Part shown: in pieces, positions 45,311 through 54,926 of the stretch
How positions within the stretch are numbered: the first letter of the stretch is position 1
Layout of the letters: every line of letters starts with the position of its first letter
Source of the DNA: Christiangramia sp. OXR-203
GTDB lineage: Bacteria > Bacteroidota > Bacteroidia > Flavobacteriales > Flavobacteriaceae
Reading direction: 5' to 3'
Length of the DNA stretch: 64,000 bases
NCBI RefSeq assembly: GCF_034372165.1
Contig: NZ_CP139698.1
Coordinates: 434,001 to 498,000, forward strand
The notes under the pieces: generated by a model
The model's input: the letters and a program-made list of their open reading frames with translations, nothing else
What the model was told of the DNA's origin: nothing
Database searches by the model: none
Position numbers and translations under genes: made by a program

Positions 45311-45868
45311 TCAAATCACGCGACGTGCCATCACAAAATTATCTTTCCAGTAAGTTTCTGATAATGAAGATATAATAACGCCTCTTGAGGTGGACGAATG
45401 AATGAAATAGATGTTATCTCGGTCCGCCTGCACAACCAAACCAACATGATTGATGACCTTTTTGTTCTTATTTGTTTCAAAAAAAAGCAGGTCACCCGTA
45501 CTAACTTCCTTTAAATACAATCTTTTTCCCTGCAGAGACATTGCCCGGGAAGTTCTGGGTAGTGATAAGCCTTCTTGCAGAAAGCTCACATAGACCAGCC
45601 CCGAACAGTCCATACCTTTTTTGGTCGTGCCACCAAATTTATACTTTGTGCCTTCAAAACCTTTGGCATGTTGTACGATCTTTTCAGCCACTCTAACATC
45701 AGCATATGACTCAGCAGCATCCCTCGGACTTTCAAACTTCTTATCACTTCTTGAAACCCTAGTTTGTGCTTCTTTAGTGGTGATTACTCTTGATCTGCTT
45801 CCGCAGGAGCTTAGGGTAGCAATCAACATACAGGCAATCATTACTTTTAGAAGTATCGCTTTCTTCAT
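45311..45868 (-). CDS. NlpC/P60 (C40) peptidoglycan endopeptidase lipoprotein
   Basis: This 185-residue lipoprotein (signal ending TLSSCGS) has an NlpC/P60 domain: catalytic Cys in GGTTKKGMDCSGLVYVSF, His in KVINHVGLVVQ and a C-terminal polar residue region. Such enzymes cut peptide cross-links in the cell wall. It lies three bases after the lpxB stop on the minus strand. Confidence 0.9.
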   Translation of the reverse strand: MKKAILLKVMIACMLIATLSSCGSRSRVITTKEAQTRVSRSDKKFESPRDAAESYADVRVAEKIVQHAKGFEGTKYKFGGTTKKGMDCSGLVYVSFLQEGLSLPRTSRAMSLQGKRLYLKEVSTGDLLFFETNKNKKVINHVGLVVQADRDNIYFIHSSTSRGVIISSLSETYWKDNFVMARRVI

Positions 45869-45871
45869 AGA

Positions 45872-46981
45872 TTATATGTTTTCCATGATGAGTTTGGCTG
45901 TATTTTTACTGGCACCAGCTCCACCAAGCTTCAATTCAAGTTCGTGGTACTCACTAAAAATCTTTTCACGTTTATCATCCTGAAGTATCTTAGTAAGTTC
46001 TTTTCTCAAATTTTCAGTATTGAGCTCACTTTGAATTAGCTCTTTCACAACCTCGCGATCCATGATCAAATTGACTAATGAGATATAATCCAGGTTAATG
46101 ATACGTTTGGCTATGTGATAAGAGATATAACTACCTTTATAACAAACTACTTCGGGAACTTTAAAAAGTGCGGTTTCCAGAGTTGCAGTTCCAGAAGTCA
46201 CTACAGCGGCATGCGCATGACTTAGCACATCGTAAGTTTTATTCATGATAAGACTTACATTCTTTCTGCGGGTAAATTCCTGGTAAAATTCACTATCCTG
46301 GCTGGGTGCTCCAGCAATCACGAATTGATAATCTTTAAAATGATCTGTAACACTAAGCATAATACTCAGCATTTTTTCAATCTCTTGTTTTCGGCTTCCG
46401 GGTAATAACGCAATAATAGGCTTATTACCTAAATTGTGTTCTTTTCTGAATTCTTCTGGTTGAGGGGGTTGCCTATCCTCTATGGCATCGAGCAGTGGAT
46501 GACCTACAAATTCTACCAGGAAGTCATGTTTCTCTTCGTAAAATTGTTTCTCAAAAGGCAGAATTACGTACATATGATCAACGTCTCTTTTGATCTTTTT
46601 AATTCGGTTTTCCTTCCATGCCCATATTTGTGGAGAAATATAATAGTGGTTCTGGTAACCTTGTTTCTTAGCCCATTCGGCTATAAGCATGTTAAATCCC
46701 GGGTAATCGATATAAAGGATCACATCGGGTTCGTAATTTTTAATATCCTCTTTACATAATTTGATATTACTAAAGATCGTACGAAGGTTCATAATGACTT
46801 CAGCAAAACCCATAAAGGCCAGTTCGCGATAATGTTTTACCATTTTGCCACCCTGAGCCTGCATAAGATCACCACCCCAGAATCTGAAATCTGCATCTGG
46901 ATCCTCTTGCTTCAGAGCTTTCATCAAATTCGATGCGTGCAGATCTCCGGAAGCTTCGCCGGCTATTATATAATACTTCAT
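45872..46981 (-). CDS. lpxB: Lipid-A-disaccharide synthase
   Basis: This 369-residue GT19 enzyme condenses UDP-2,3-diacylglucosamine and lipid X to the lipid A disaccharide. Visible landmarks are N-terminal YYIIAGEASGDLHASNLMKAL, the conserved YIDYPGFNMLIAEWAKK, YYISPQIWAWKENRIKKIKRDVDHMYVILPFE, LLPGSRKQEI and the C-terminal VTSGTATLETALFKVPEVVCY. Length is typical. It overlaps the preceding small membrane gene by four bases. Confidence 0.95.
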   Translation of the reverse strand: MKYYIIAGEASGDLHASNLMKALKQEDPDADFRFWGGDLMQAQGGKMVKHYRELAFMGFAEVIMNLRTIFSNIKLCKEDIKNYEPDVILYIDYPGFNMLIAEWAKKQGYQNHYYISPQIWAWKENRIKKIKRDVDHMYVILPFEKQFYEEKHDFLVEFVGHPLLDAIEDRQPPQPEEFRKEHNLGNKPIIALLPGSRKQEIEKMLSIMLSVTDHFKDYQFVIAGAPSQDSEFYQEFTRRKNVSLIMNKTYDVLSHAHAAVVTSGTATLETALFKVPEVVCYKGSYISYHIAKRIINLDYISLVNLIMDREVVKELIQSELNTENLRKELTKILQDDKREKIFSEYHELELKLGGAGASKNTAKLIMENI

Positions 46982-47262
46982 AACACGAATTTGTAAATCG
47001 CTACAGCGACTGCCACAGTAATAGTTGCTAATAGTACTCCGCGAGCATGGTAATTCTGTTTCTTCCTTAGAAATATATAAAATGGAAGGAAATTGAGAAT
47101 AGCACCTAACGCAATGACCTTTCCGAGGTAGTCGTTGGCAACAGCATCGGCTAGCGTAGCATCGATCCCGGCATTAGAGAATAGTCCTGTATATACCAGG
47201 ACACCGGCGATGTTGGCGGCCAGCCCGGTGATAAAGCCTGTTAGAATATTCTGTTTAATCAT
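46978..47262 (-). CDS. 94-residue membrane protein
   Basis: This small protein has three predicted hydrophobic segments (ILTGFITGLAANIAGVLVYTGLF, LGKVIALGAILNFLPFYIFL and GVLLATITVAVAVAIYKFVL). It overlaps both surE (eight bases) and lpxB (four bases), so the three genes are translated as one unit. Family unknown to me. Confidence 0.8.
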   Translation of the reverse strand: MIKQNILTGFITGLAANIAGVLVYTGLFSNAGIDATLADAVANDYLGKVIALGAILNFLPFYIFLRKKQNYHARGVLLATITVAVAVAIYKFVL

Positions 47263-48037
47263 TAAACTCCCAGTTATTCAGTTCTTTTAGAAAATGGTGA
47301 GCAGTAAGATCGAACTGCACGGGAACTATGGAAACATACCCATCTGCCAGCGCCTGCTCATCTGTATCCTTACCTTCATCTTTATTTACAAAGGTTCCTG
47401 TTAGCCAGTAATAATCACGGCCCTGCGGACTCCTTCTTTTATCGAACTCCTCTTCCCAGTGTGCATTTGCCTGCCTGCATACCTTCATACCTTTGATATC
47501 ACCAGATTCAAGTTTGGGAATATTCACGTTAAGAACAACCCCTTCTGGTAGACCATTTTTCAGTGTATTCCTAACGATCGCTTTTACATATTTCCTGGCA
47601 GGCTCAAAGTCGGCGTTTAATGAGTAGTCCAGAAGTGAAAAGCCAATTGCCGGTATTCCTTCAATTCCAGCTTCTACCGCTGCACTCATCGTACCAGAGT
47701 AAATAACATTGATAGAGCTGTTGGAGCCATGATTAATACCGCTTACACAAAGATCTGGCTTGCGGTCAAGAATCTCCTGGGTAGCGATCTTCACGCAGTC
47801 TGCCGGAGTTCCCGAGCAGCTATATTCTTTATGTTTGTAAGACTCCTTGATAGTGACCTGTTCGCAAAATAGAGTGTCGCTAATTGTAATGGCGTGACCC
47901 ATTCCGCTTTGAGGACTATCTGGAGCGACCACCACCACGTCACCAATTTCCTTCATTACTTCGATAAGAGTTCGAATTCCGGGAGCAGTGATTCCATCAT
48001 CATTAGTAACCAGAATCAGTGGTTTCTTCTTGTTCAT
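47255..48037 (-). CDS. surE: 5'-nucleotidase SurE
   Basis: This 260-residue metal-dependent phosphatase hydrolyses nucleoside 5'- and 3'-monophosphates. The N-terminal ILVTNDDGITAPGIRTL supplies the two metal-binding Asp residues; SGTPADCVKIA, the INHGSNSSINVIYSGTMSAAVEAG motif and EGVVLNVNIPKL are the other SurE signatures. It is the first gene of the surE-lpxB group. Confidence 0.96.
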   Translation of the reverse strand: MNKKKPLILVTNDDGITAPGIRTLIEVMKEIGDVVVVAPDSPQSGMGHAITISDTLFCEQVTIKESYKHKEYSCSGTPADCVKIATQEILDRKPDLCVSGINHGSNSSINVIYSGTMSAAVEAGIEGIPAIGFSLLDYSLNADFEPARKYVKAIVRNTLKNGLPEGVVLNVNIPKLESGDIKGMKVCRQANAHWEEEFDKRRSPQGRDYYWLTGTFVNKDEGKDTDEQALADGYVSIVPVQFDLTAHHFLKELNNWEFND

Positions 48038-48164
48038 GCAGTTTTATTTGGTTTAGCTAAAATAAGAATTTAAATAAGGAAACGTTATATTAGTGGTTTG
48101 ACAAATTAGTCGGTTTCTAAGTGTCTGTTGGCACAGTTTTTACTGTACTAGATGTAACCACGCG

Positions 48165-50339
48165 ATGACGAAATTAAAAAGAATTATGAAAAGGAATTTT
48201 AAATTACTGGCGGTCATGGTCTTCATGGCGGCTGCGTCCTGTAGTTTTACAACTAAGACTTTTGACGATCCAGATAAAGATAAATTATTGATTGACCTTA
48301 TAACCTATGTTCTTAACCAGGGACACTATGATGCCAAGGAGATAAATGATGAGTTTTCAGCGAACGTATATGAGGACTATCTAGAAGGAATGGATCCTTC
48401 AAAAAGATTTTTCTACAAGGAGGATATTGAAGACTTCAGTTCCTTTAAGGATCAGATCGACGATCAAATCAAGGGTAAGAATATCGAGTTTTTCAATCTT
48501 ACCTACGGAAGGCTTCAGCAACGAATGGAAGAGGCGAGATCTATCTACAAGGAAATACTTGCGGAGCCATTCGACTTTTCTGTTAATGAAAAGATCGATA
48601 CAGATTATGATAACCTGAAGTATGTTTCTTCAAAAGCTGAATTAACCAAAAGATGGAAAGAGCAGCTGAAATTTAATACATTGATCACTTATCATGATCT
48701 AAAGGAAGATGAAGCGACCAAGAAGGAGGCAGATGAATCATATGAAGTAAAAGATGATGCTGAGCTGGAAAAAGAAGCTAGGGAGTCTACGCTCTCCAAC
48801 ATGGAACGTTATTACGATTTTACTGATGATCTTGAAAGAGAAGATTATTTTTCAGTATATATCAACGCCATTGTGGAAGAATTTGATCCGCATACCTTCT
48901 ATTTCGCACCACAGGAAAAGGACAGGTTTGATATTGCCATGTCGGGTAAACTGGAAGGTATTGGTGCTAGATTGGTAAAAGACAGCGATAATATAACGAT
49001 TACTGAAGTGATCTCCGGAGGTCCGGCGTGGAGAAGTGATGAGATTACTGAGGGTGACGTGATCCTGAAGGTAAAGCAGGAAGATGAGAAAGATGCCGTG
49101 AGTATCGTGGGAATGAGACTGGATGATGCAGTAGATCTTATCAAGGGTCCTAAAGACACGAAAGTAACGCTTACGGTGCGTAAAAAAGTGATGGGAAATA
49201 TCGAAGATGTAACGCTGGTTAGAGATGTGATTGAGATCGAAGAAACGTACGCGAAGACTTCTATGGTGAAGAAAGACGGGAAGAACTTCGGAATTATTAA
49301 CCTGCCGAAATTCTATTTCGATATGGAAGATTACAATAGCAGGAATGCTGCTTCAGATATCAAAGAAGATATTATTAGACTGAAACAGGAGGGAATGGAA
49401 GGTCTGGTTCTTGACCTTAGAAATAACGGTGGTGGTTCACTAAAAACCGTAGTGGATATCGCCGGGATGTTTATTGAGGAAGGTCCAATTGTTCAGGTGA
49501 AATCTAACGGACAAAGAAAAGAAGTGCTTAAGGATGAAGATCCTCAGGTTTTATGGGATGGTCCTTTGGTAATCCTGGTAAACGAACTTTCAGCCTCAGC
49601 TTCAGAAATTTTAGCTGCTGCGATGCAGGACTATAAGAGAGCTATTATAATTGGAAGCAAGCAAACCTATGGTAAAGGAACGGTACAAAATGTGATCGAC
49701 CTGAACAGATGGTTACGAAATAATGAAATGGGCGATATGGGCGCTCTTAAGATCACCACCCAGAAGTTCTACCGTGTAAATGGTGGTTCTACCCAACTGG
49801 AAGGTGTGAAGAGTGATGTCGTGGTTCCAGATCGCTACAGTTTTGTTGATATTGGTGAGAAAGATCAGGAAAACCCATTACCATGGGATAAGATCGATGC
49901 GGCAGATTACGATATCTGGGATGGTTATGTTGGTTACGATGAAGCCATCGCTGCCAGTAAGGAACGAATGAGTTCTAACACTCAGTTAAAGATGATCGAG
50001 GAAAATGCTAAATGGGTAAAGACTCAGAGTGATGAAAGTACTTATCCATTAAATTATTCTGAATATGCTGCGCAAGCTGCGGAAGATAAAGAAATGGCGA
50101 AGCAGTTCGAATCTATTAGAGATTACAAAACAGATCTAACTTATAACTCATTACCTTTTGAAGAACAACTGTTCGCAACAGATACTATTCTTAAGGAAAA
50201 GAGACTGAGATGGCATGAAAGCCTTAGTAAAGATGTTTATATCGAGGAAGCTGTAAATGTACTTTCAGATATGAAAATGAACAACATCACCAGAAATAAA
50301 ATGGCAGGTGTTGATAAATCCAAGAAAGTGAAAAGCTAA
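48165..50339 (+). CDS. prc: Carboxy-terminal processing protease (Prc/Tsp, S41)
   Basis: This 724-residue periplasmic protease has a lipoprotein signal (FKLLAVMVFMAAASCSF), an N-terminal helical DUF3340-like domain (about 45-230), a PDZ domain (about 255-345, GKLEGIGARLVKDSDNITITEVISGGPAWRSDEITEGDVILKV) and the S41 catalytic domain. The nucleophile Ser lies in LVNELSASASEILAAAMQ and the Lys in GSKQTYGKGTVQ. A C-terminal DUF3340 region follows. It degrades or trims envelope proteins from the C-terminus. An alternative ATG at 48186 would also give a proper signal. It has its own terminator. Confidence 0.93.
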   Translation: MTKLKRIMKRNFKLLAVMVFMAAASCSFTTKTFDDPDKDKLLIDLITYVLNQGHYDAKEINDEFSANVYEDYLEGMDPSKRFFYKEDIEDFSSFKDQIDDQIKGKNIEFFNLTYGRLQQRMEEARSIYKEILAEPFDFSVNEKIDTDYDNLKYVSSKAELTKRWKEQLKFNTLITYHDLKEDEATKKEADESYEVKDDAELEKEARESTLSNMERYYDFTDDLEREDYFSVYINAIVEEFDPHTFYFAPQEKDRFDIAMSGKLEGIGARLVKDSDNITITEVISGGPAWRSDEITEGDVILKVKQEDEKDAVSIVGMRLDDAVDLIKGPKDTKVTLTVRKKVMGNIEDVTLVRDVIEIEETYAKTSMVKKDGKNFGIINLPKFYFDMEDYNSRNAASDIKEDIIRLKQEGMEGLVLDLRNNGGGSLKTVVDIAGMFIEEGPIVQVKSNGQRKEVLKDEDPQVLWDGPLVILVNELSASASEILAAAMQDYKRAIIIGSKQTYGKGTVQNVIDLNRWLRNNEMGDMGALKITTQKFYRVNGGSTQLEGVKSDVVVPDRYSFVDIGEKDQENPLPWDKIDAADYDIWDGYVGYDEAIAASKERMSSNTQLKMIEENAKWVKTQSDESTYPLNYSEYAAQAAEDKEMAKQFESIRDYKTDLTYNSLPFEEQLFATDTILKEKRLRWHESLSKDVYIEEAVNVLSDMKMNNITRNKMAGVDKSKKVKS

Positions 50340-50357
50340 TACAGAGAAACAAATATG

Positions 50358-50383
50358 ACCCGGGAGAAATTCCGGGTTTTTTT
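50358..50383 (+). terminator. Intrinsic terminator of prc
   Basis: ACCCGGGA, a GAAA tetraloop and TTCCGGGT form a hairpin (one G-T pair) followed by a run of T. Confidence 0.75.
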
Positions 50384-50479
50384 ATGCGCAATACTGAAAT
50401 TATGAAACGAAAATATATCTATCCCTTTATCATTCTTCTAGTAGCAGCGATCCTGCTATTGGTAGAGCAGTGTACTTAA
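50384..50479 (+). CDS. Possible 31-residue single-span membrane peptide
   Basis: ATG at 50384 (or in-frame ATG at 50402) to TAA encodes a basic N-terminus (KRKYIY) and a hydrophobic helix (PFIILLVAAILLLVE). It begins in the T tract of the prc terminator and its last bases overlap the end of rodA on the other strand by four bases. No promoter is visible, so the coding status is uncertain. Confidence 0.3.
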   Translation: MRNTEIMKRKYIYPFIILLVAAILLLVEQCT

Positions 50480-51726
50480 TAAGATAACCGGTCGCTATCG
50501 AGTTTGATGAAAATAAACAGCAGGATAGTGAATCCCCACAAGCCTGAGCCACCATAACTAAAGAAAGGCAATGGAATACCAACTGTTGGAAAAATACCTA
50601 TCACCATCCCTATATTCACCAGAAAGTGAATGAATAGGATACCAATAACCGAGTAACCGTAAATTCGGTAGAATTGATCTCTTTGTCTTTCTGCCAGAAC
50701 GATAAGTCTCAACAATAAGCCTACGAACAGGAATACAACCATTGCGCTACCTAAGAAGCCCCATTCTTCTCCAACCGTACTGAATATATAATCTGTATGT
50801 TGCTCTGGCACAAAATGACCTTTTGTTTGAGTTCCTTCGGTCCAGCCTTTGCCAAACCATCCACCACTTCCAATTGCGATCTCACTCTGGTTGGTGTTAT
50901 AACCAATTCCCCTTGCATCAACTTCTTTCCCGAGAACAATGTTGAAACGATCCCGGTGACGCTGTTCAAAGACATTCTCAAAAATATAACTTACTGAAAA
51001 GCTTAATGCAATGGATATGATCGCAAATACGCTGATAAGGACTTTGCCTGGACCCTTTCTGGACTTCATGAAGAACATTATTAAGGCAATGGTGGCAACT
51101 ACTACACTAACCCATATAGGACCAATAATTAGCGTTAAAATGAATACTGCAACCGCCGAGAGTCCGGTTATAAGATAAAAGCCAGAAAGACCTTCACGAT
51201 ATAATGGGAAAAAGAAAGCAGCATAGACCAAGGCACTTCCTGGATCTGGCTGAGGTACAATTAGAATTGCAGGTATCGCGATTATAATAAAGGCTTTGAC
51301 CTGGTGATCAAGTCTTTTAATGTTGGTTTGAATATCACTAAGGTATTTCGCCAGCGCTAGGGCAGTAGCAAATTTGGCAAATTCAGATGGTTGCAGTCCA
51401 AAGCTTCCAAAGGAATACCAGGAGGTTGCTCCTGAAATTGTTTTTCCGAAGACAAAGAGTCCGGCCAGTGAGAGAAGCGATACTAAATATATAATACTCG
51501 AAAAGCGTTGATAAAATTTCGCTTCTATAGACAAAATGATAATAACGAGAAAAATACTAAGACCAACGAACAGAGCCTGCTTTCCATAAGGCTGTTCAAG
51601 GTCAAAAAAAGAACCGCTGGTAGATCCCAATGAGGCAGAGTAAATATTGGCCCAGCCAAAAAGTATAAGTGCTAAATAGATTAAGATACTTATCCAGTCG
51701 AAACTGGCTCCATTGCTTCTCGCCAT
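50476..51726 (-). CDS. rodA: Rod-shape-determining SEDS glycosyltransferase RodA
   Basis: This 416-residue SEDS protein polymerises peptidoglycan for cell elongation. It has about ten transmembrane helices and the family motifs GATSWYSFGSFGLQPSEFAKFATALALAKYLS and the C-terminal QHTDYIFSTVGEEWGFLGS and GIPLPFFSYGGSG. Its start follows the penicillin-binding protein stop directly, so the pair is coupled. Length and motif order fit RodA rather than FtsW because of the neighbouring mreBCD/PBP2 genes. Confidence 0.94.
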   Translation of the reverse strand: MARSNGASFDWISILIYLALILFGWANIYSASLGSTSGSFFDLEQPYGKQALFVGLSIFLVIIILSIEAKFYQRFSSIIYLVSLLSLAGLFVFGKTISGATSWYSFGSFGLQPSEFAKFATALALAKYLSDIQTNIKRLDHQVKAFIIIAIPAILIVPQPDPGSALVYAAFFFPLYREGLSGFYLITGLSAVAVFILTLIIGPIWVSVVVATIALIMFFMKSRKGPGKVLISVFAIISIALSFSVSYIFENVFEQRHRDRFNIVLGKEVDARGIGYNTNQSEIAIGSGGWFGKGWTEGTQTKGHFVPEQHTDYIFSTVGEEWGFLGSAMVVFLFVGLLLRLIVLAERQRDQFYRIYGYSVIGILFIHFLVNIGMVIGIFPTVGIPLPFFSYGGSGLWGFTILLFIFIKLDSDRLSY

Positions 51727-53595
51727 TTATCTGTTAATTATGAAGGGTTCGCCGCTTAATGGCTTGGCATATTCGTCTTCGAGGCTGTGTGACAGGATCC
51801 AGTCTTCCATATCTGTTCTGGTAATAGTTCCCTTCAGATATTTTTCGATCATCAAACTGGCAATTCTTCCGGCATAACGACCACCCCAATATCCATTTTC
51901 CACAAACACTGCAATTGCGATCTTAGGATTATCTACAGGAGCGAAAGCTACAAATATCGAGTGATCTGTAAGCTGTACCCTCTTTCCATCGATCTTGGTA
52001 AAGTTTTCCGCAGTTCCAGTTTTACCGGCTATTTCTATTCCCGGGATTCTAAGAGCAGAAGCTGTTCCGCTTTTGTAAACCTCGTGCATTCCTTCTACTA
52101 CAGGTTCGAAATGTCTTTCCTCAATAGTGGTTATATTTTTCGTGGTGTATTTCTCCTCCTTAATTGGTTGCCCGTTAACCTCTTTCAGGATATGCGGAGT
52201 GTAGTACCAGCCTTTATTTCCAATAGTAGCCGCCATGTTTGCCAGTTGAATTGGTGTCATTAGAACCTCTCCCTGTCCAATCGCATTGGAAAGTGTAGCT
52301 GTCGCATACCATTTGTAAGTTGGATAATCGTAGATCTTATTATAATACTCAGAATCTGGGATTTTACCTGATCTTCCTGTACTAAGGTCTGATCCCAGAT
52401 AATCTCCGAGGCCAAAGCTTTTTAAATGTGCATTCCAGGCATCCATTCCTTCCTGCGGACTAGGATATTTCTCTATGATTCTGCGATAAACGTTTGCAAA
52501 GTAAGCATTACAGGATTGCGCAATTCCGGGAATCATACTTAGCGGACTTTTATGTGCGTGACACCCCAGTTTCCTTCCGCGGCCATATGGATACCCATGA
52601 TTACAGGAGAAAGAATCATCTACATCCACTACATTCTCCTGAAGTCCGATCAATGCATTCAAGGTTTTGAAAGGAGATCCGGGAGGATATTCAGCTAAAA
52701 GCCCACGGTCATAAAGTGGTTTTGCGTCTTCATCAAGGTATAATTTTGTGAAATTTGGAGAGCGTTTTCTTCCTACCAGATCTGCCGGATCATAAGTTGG
52801 AGCAGTGATCAGGGTTAGGATCTCCCCGGTATTAGGTTCCAGCGCAACAATACCTCCGCGTTTGTTTTCCATTAATTTTGTACCGTAATCCTGCAGTACC
52901 GCATCAATGGTCAAAGTGATATCCTTACCTTTCTCAGGCAAAGAGTCGAAAATACCTTCTTTATAGGGGCCAATATCTCTGTTGAATCTATCCTTTTGAA
53001 TATATTTTACACCTTTCTCACCTCTTAAAAGTTCTTCATAATAACTTTCCACACCAGCCCGGCCTATAAGGTCGCCAGAAATATAATATGGGTTGTCATT
53101 AACGATCTTCTGGTTTACTTCAGCAATATATCCAAGCACGTTCGCGCTGTGATTAACCTGGTAATCTCTTAAAGATCTCTTCTGAATATAAAATCCCTGG
53201 TAGTTTCTCATTTTCTCCTGAAGTATCGCGTACTCACTTTTGGTAAGTTGCGGTATAACTACTGAAGGTAACATGGGAGAGTAAATTTTTGCCTTATCCA
53301 GTTTCTTTTCCAGGTCTTCGCGGGAAAGGTTCAGAATATTACAAAATTCGGTGGTGTCAAAAGGTTTGAGGTTTCTCGGGATAACCATGACATCATATGA
53401 CGGCTGATTACTGACCATGAGTTCCCCATTACGATCGTAAATATATCCACGCTGCGGGTAATCGTAAATAACTTTAATGGCGTTATCCTGTGAGCGTATG
53501 GCAAGGGAGGTATCGATTACCTGTAGATAGAACAATCTCCCCAGGAATATAAGACCTGTGGTAAGGATCGTAATATACAGCAATAATTTTCTCAT
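51727..53595 (-). CDS. mrdA: Penicillin-binding protein 2
   Basis: This 622-residue transpeptidase has an N-terminal membrane anchor (LLLYITILTTGLIFLGRLFYL), a dimerisation/pedestal domain (about 40-200) and a transpeptidase domain with the SxxK motif in YPPGSPFKTLNAL, the SxN motif in AQSCNAYF and KTG in IAGKTGTAENF. It cross-links side-wall peptidoglycan together with RodA. The four-base overlap with mreD and close rodA fix it in the mre operon. Confidence 0.95.
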   Translation of the reverse strand: MRKLLLYITILTTGLIFLGRLFYLQVIDTSLAIRSQDNAIKVIYDYPQRGYIYDRNGELMVSNQPSYDVMVIPRNLKPFDTTEFCNILNLSREDLEKKLDKAKIYSPMLPSVVIPQLTKSEYAILQEKMRNYQGFYIQKRSLRDYQVNHSANVLGYIAEVNQKIVNDNPYYISGDLIGRAGVESYYEELLRGEKGVKYIQKDRFNRDIGPYKEGIFDSLPEKGKDITLTIDAVLQDYGTKLMENKRGGIVALEPNTGEILTLITAPTYDPADLVGRKRSPNFTKLYLDEDAKPLYDRGLLAEYPPGSPFKTLNALIGLQENVVDVDDSFSCNHGYPYGRGRKLGCHAHKSPLSMIPGIAQSCNAYFANVYRRIIEKYPSPQEGMDAWNAHLKSFGLGDYLGSDLSTGRSGKIPDSEYYNKIYDYPTYKWYATATLSNAIGQGEVLMTPIQLANMAATIGNKGWYYTPHILKEVNGQPIKEEKYTTKNITTIEERHFEPVVEGMHEVYKSGTASALRIPGIEIAGKTGTAENFTKIDGKRVQLTDHSIFVAFAPVDNPKIAIAVFVENGYWGGRYAGRIASLMIEKYLKGTITRTDMEDWILSHSLEDEYAKPLSGEPFIINR

Positions 53596-54098
53596 CGATG
53601 TTTTCTACTGAAAAGTGTTAACGACAGTAATATTAGAATTACTGAAAAGATACTTGAAAAAAGAGTTTTCTTGAGTATTAGAAGTATATGATTTACACTA
53701 AACATTTCCAAAGAAAAAAATACGAAATGGTGGATTAGTACGATCAGGGAAACATAACTGAATTTTGCTCCAAAAGGGGTAAAGGCCAGTCTGATATTCT
53801 GGTGATCATAACTTATTCCGAAGGAGAACCGAAGCAGATTAGGTCGGGCAAAAGCAGCGACCAAACATGCAGCTGCATTGATCCCGCCACTATCCTCAAA
53901 AATATCGATACTTAATCCCAGCAAAAAAGATAAGATGAGGAACAGGCTTTGGTTTCCGGCAAAGGGATAAAGTAGAATGAATAACACGTATAGATACGGA
54001 TTGATATATCCCAGAAAGTTGATGTTATTCAGAATTAGAACCTGTAAAAATATCAGGATCACGAAGCGGGCAATATTTGATACTAATTTACTGTTCAT
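53592..54098 (-). CDS. mreD: Rod shape-determining protein MreD
   Basis: This 168-residue protein has about five membrane helices (for example LFILLYPFAGNQSLFLILSFLLGLSIDIFEDSGG, ILKKTLFSSIFSVILILLSLTLFS) and MreD-like size. It overlaps mreC by 11 bases and mrdA by four bases. MreD anchors and stabilises the MreC/MreB elongation complex. Confidence 0.85.
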   Translation of the reverse strand: MNSKLVSNIARFVILIFLQVLILNNINFLGYINPYLYVLFILLYPFAGNQSLFLILSFLLGLSIDIFEDSGGINAAACLVAAFARPNLLRFSFGISYDHQNIRLAFTPFGAKFSYVSLIVLIHHFVFFSLEMFSVNHILLILKKTLFSSIFSVILILLSLTLFSRKHR

Positions 54099-54912
54099 CT
54101 GGCTCCTGTAATTCCTTGATTTCGTCTTTATTGATGTTCTCTATTACATAAACATAACCAATATTAGTCATGTCATTAAATAGTTTGATGTTGATGGTGT
54201 AATAGCTTTGAGTTTGATCCAATGTAAAATCTTCGATACTACCAATTGGTAATCCTTCAGGAAAAATTAGCGACCGTCCACCCGTAATGATTGTATCTCC
54301 TTTTTGAACCGGTGCCTGCCTGGGAACATCGATTAGCTGAACGATATTTGGATCTTCTCCATTCCACACTAGGCTTCCAAAATGATTGGTGCTGCTTAAT
54401 TGCGCATTGATCCTGGATCTGCTATTTAGTATAGAAATGACCCGGGAATACTTATTATTGGCTCTATCTACGATCCCAACAATTCCCTGGCTGGTAATTA
54501 CTCCAAACTCTTTCTGAATTCCTGAATTTTCACCCCTGTTTAGAGTCAGGTAATTATCAATTTTTGCGAAGTTGTTATTGATAACACGAGAAGGTCTGAA
54601 AATATAATCTCCTTCAAATGATGTACTGTCCAGCTGTTTTGAAATCGAAATACTATCATTCATATTAGAAATGATATTTCGAAGCTCGTTGTTTTCAGTG
54701 ATCAGTCGTTCATTATACTCTTCCAGGTTTAAGTAGGTGTTGATACCATTGGACCATGAATATATACCACCGGTTACCCAGTTCGCAGAACTTATAAACC
54801 TGCTTTTATGGAAGGAATGATTTTGAACTGTGAGAAAAATAGAAACAGCAAACAGGAACAGGAATAGAATTGAATTCTTATTCCTAATAAGAAAATTGAA
54901 AATCTGCTGCAT
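54088..54912 (-). CDS. mreC: Rod shape-determining protein MreC
   Basis: This 274-residue protein has a single N-terminal membrane helix (SILFLFLFAVSIFLTVQ), a coiled-coil (LEEYNERLITENNELRNIISNM) and the periplasmic MreC beta-domain pair (EFGVITSQGIVGIVDRANNKYSRVISILNSRSRINAQL). It links MreB inside with PBP2 outside. It starts 15 bases after mreB. Confidence 0.92.
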   Translation of the reverse strand: MQQIFNFLIRNKNSILFLFLFAVSIFLTVQNHSFHKSRFISSANWVTGGIYSWSNGINTYLNLEEYNERLITENNELRNIISNMNDSISISKQLDSTSFEGDYIFRPSRVINNNFAKIDNYLTLNRGENSGIQKEFGVITSQGIVGIVDRANNKYSRVISILNSRSRINAQLSSTNHFGSLVWNGEDPNIVQLIDVPRQAPVQKGDTIITGGRSLIFPEGLPIGSIEDFTLDQTQSYYTINIKLFNDMTNIGYVYVIENINKDEIKELQEPDEQ

Positions 54913-54926
54913 AAACTAAGCTTCTC

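Noticed and set aside
48128-48150. Short dyad ACAGT-TTTT-ACTGT upstream of prc
   Set aside because: Five-base arms in AT-rich sequence are expected by chance, and no promoter box is aligned with it.
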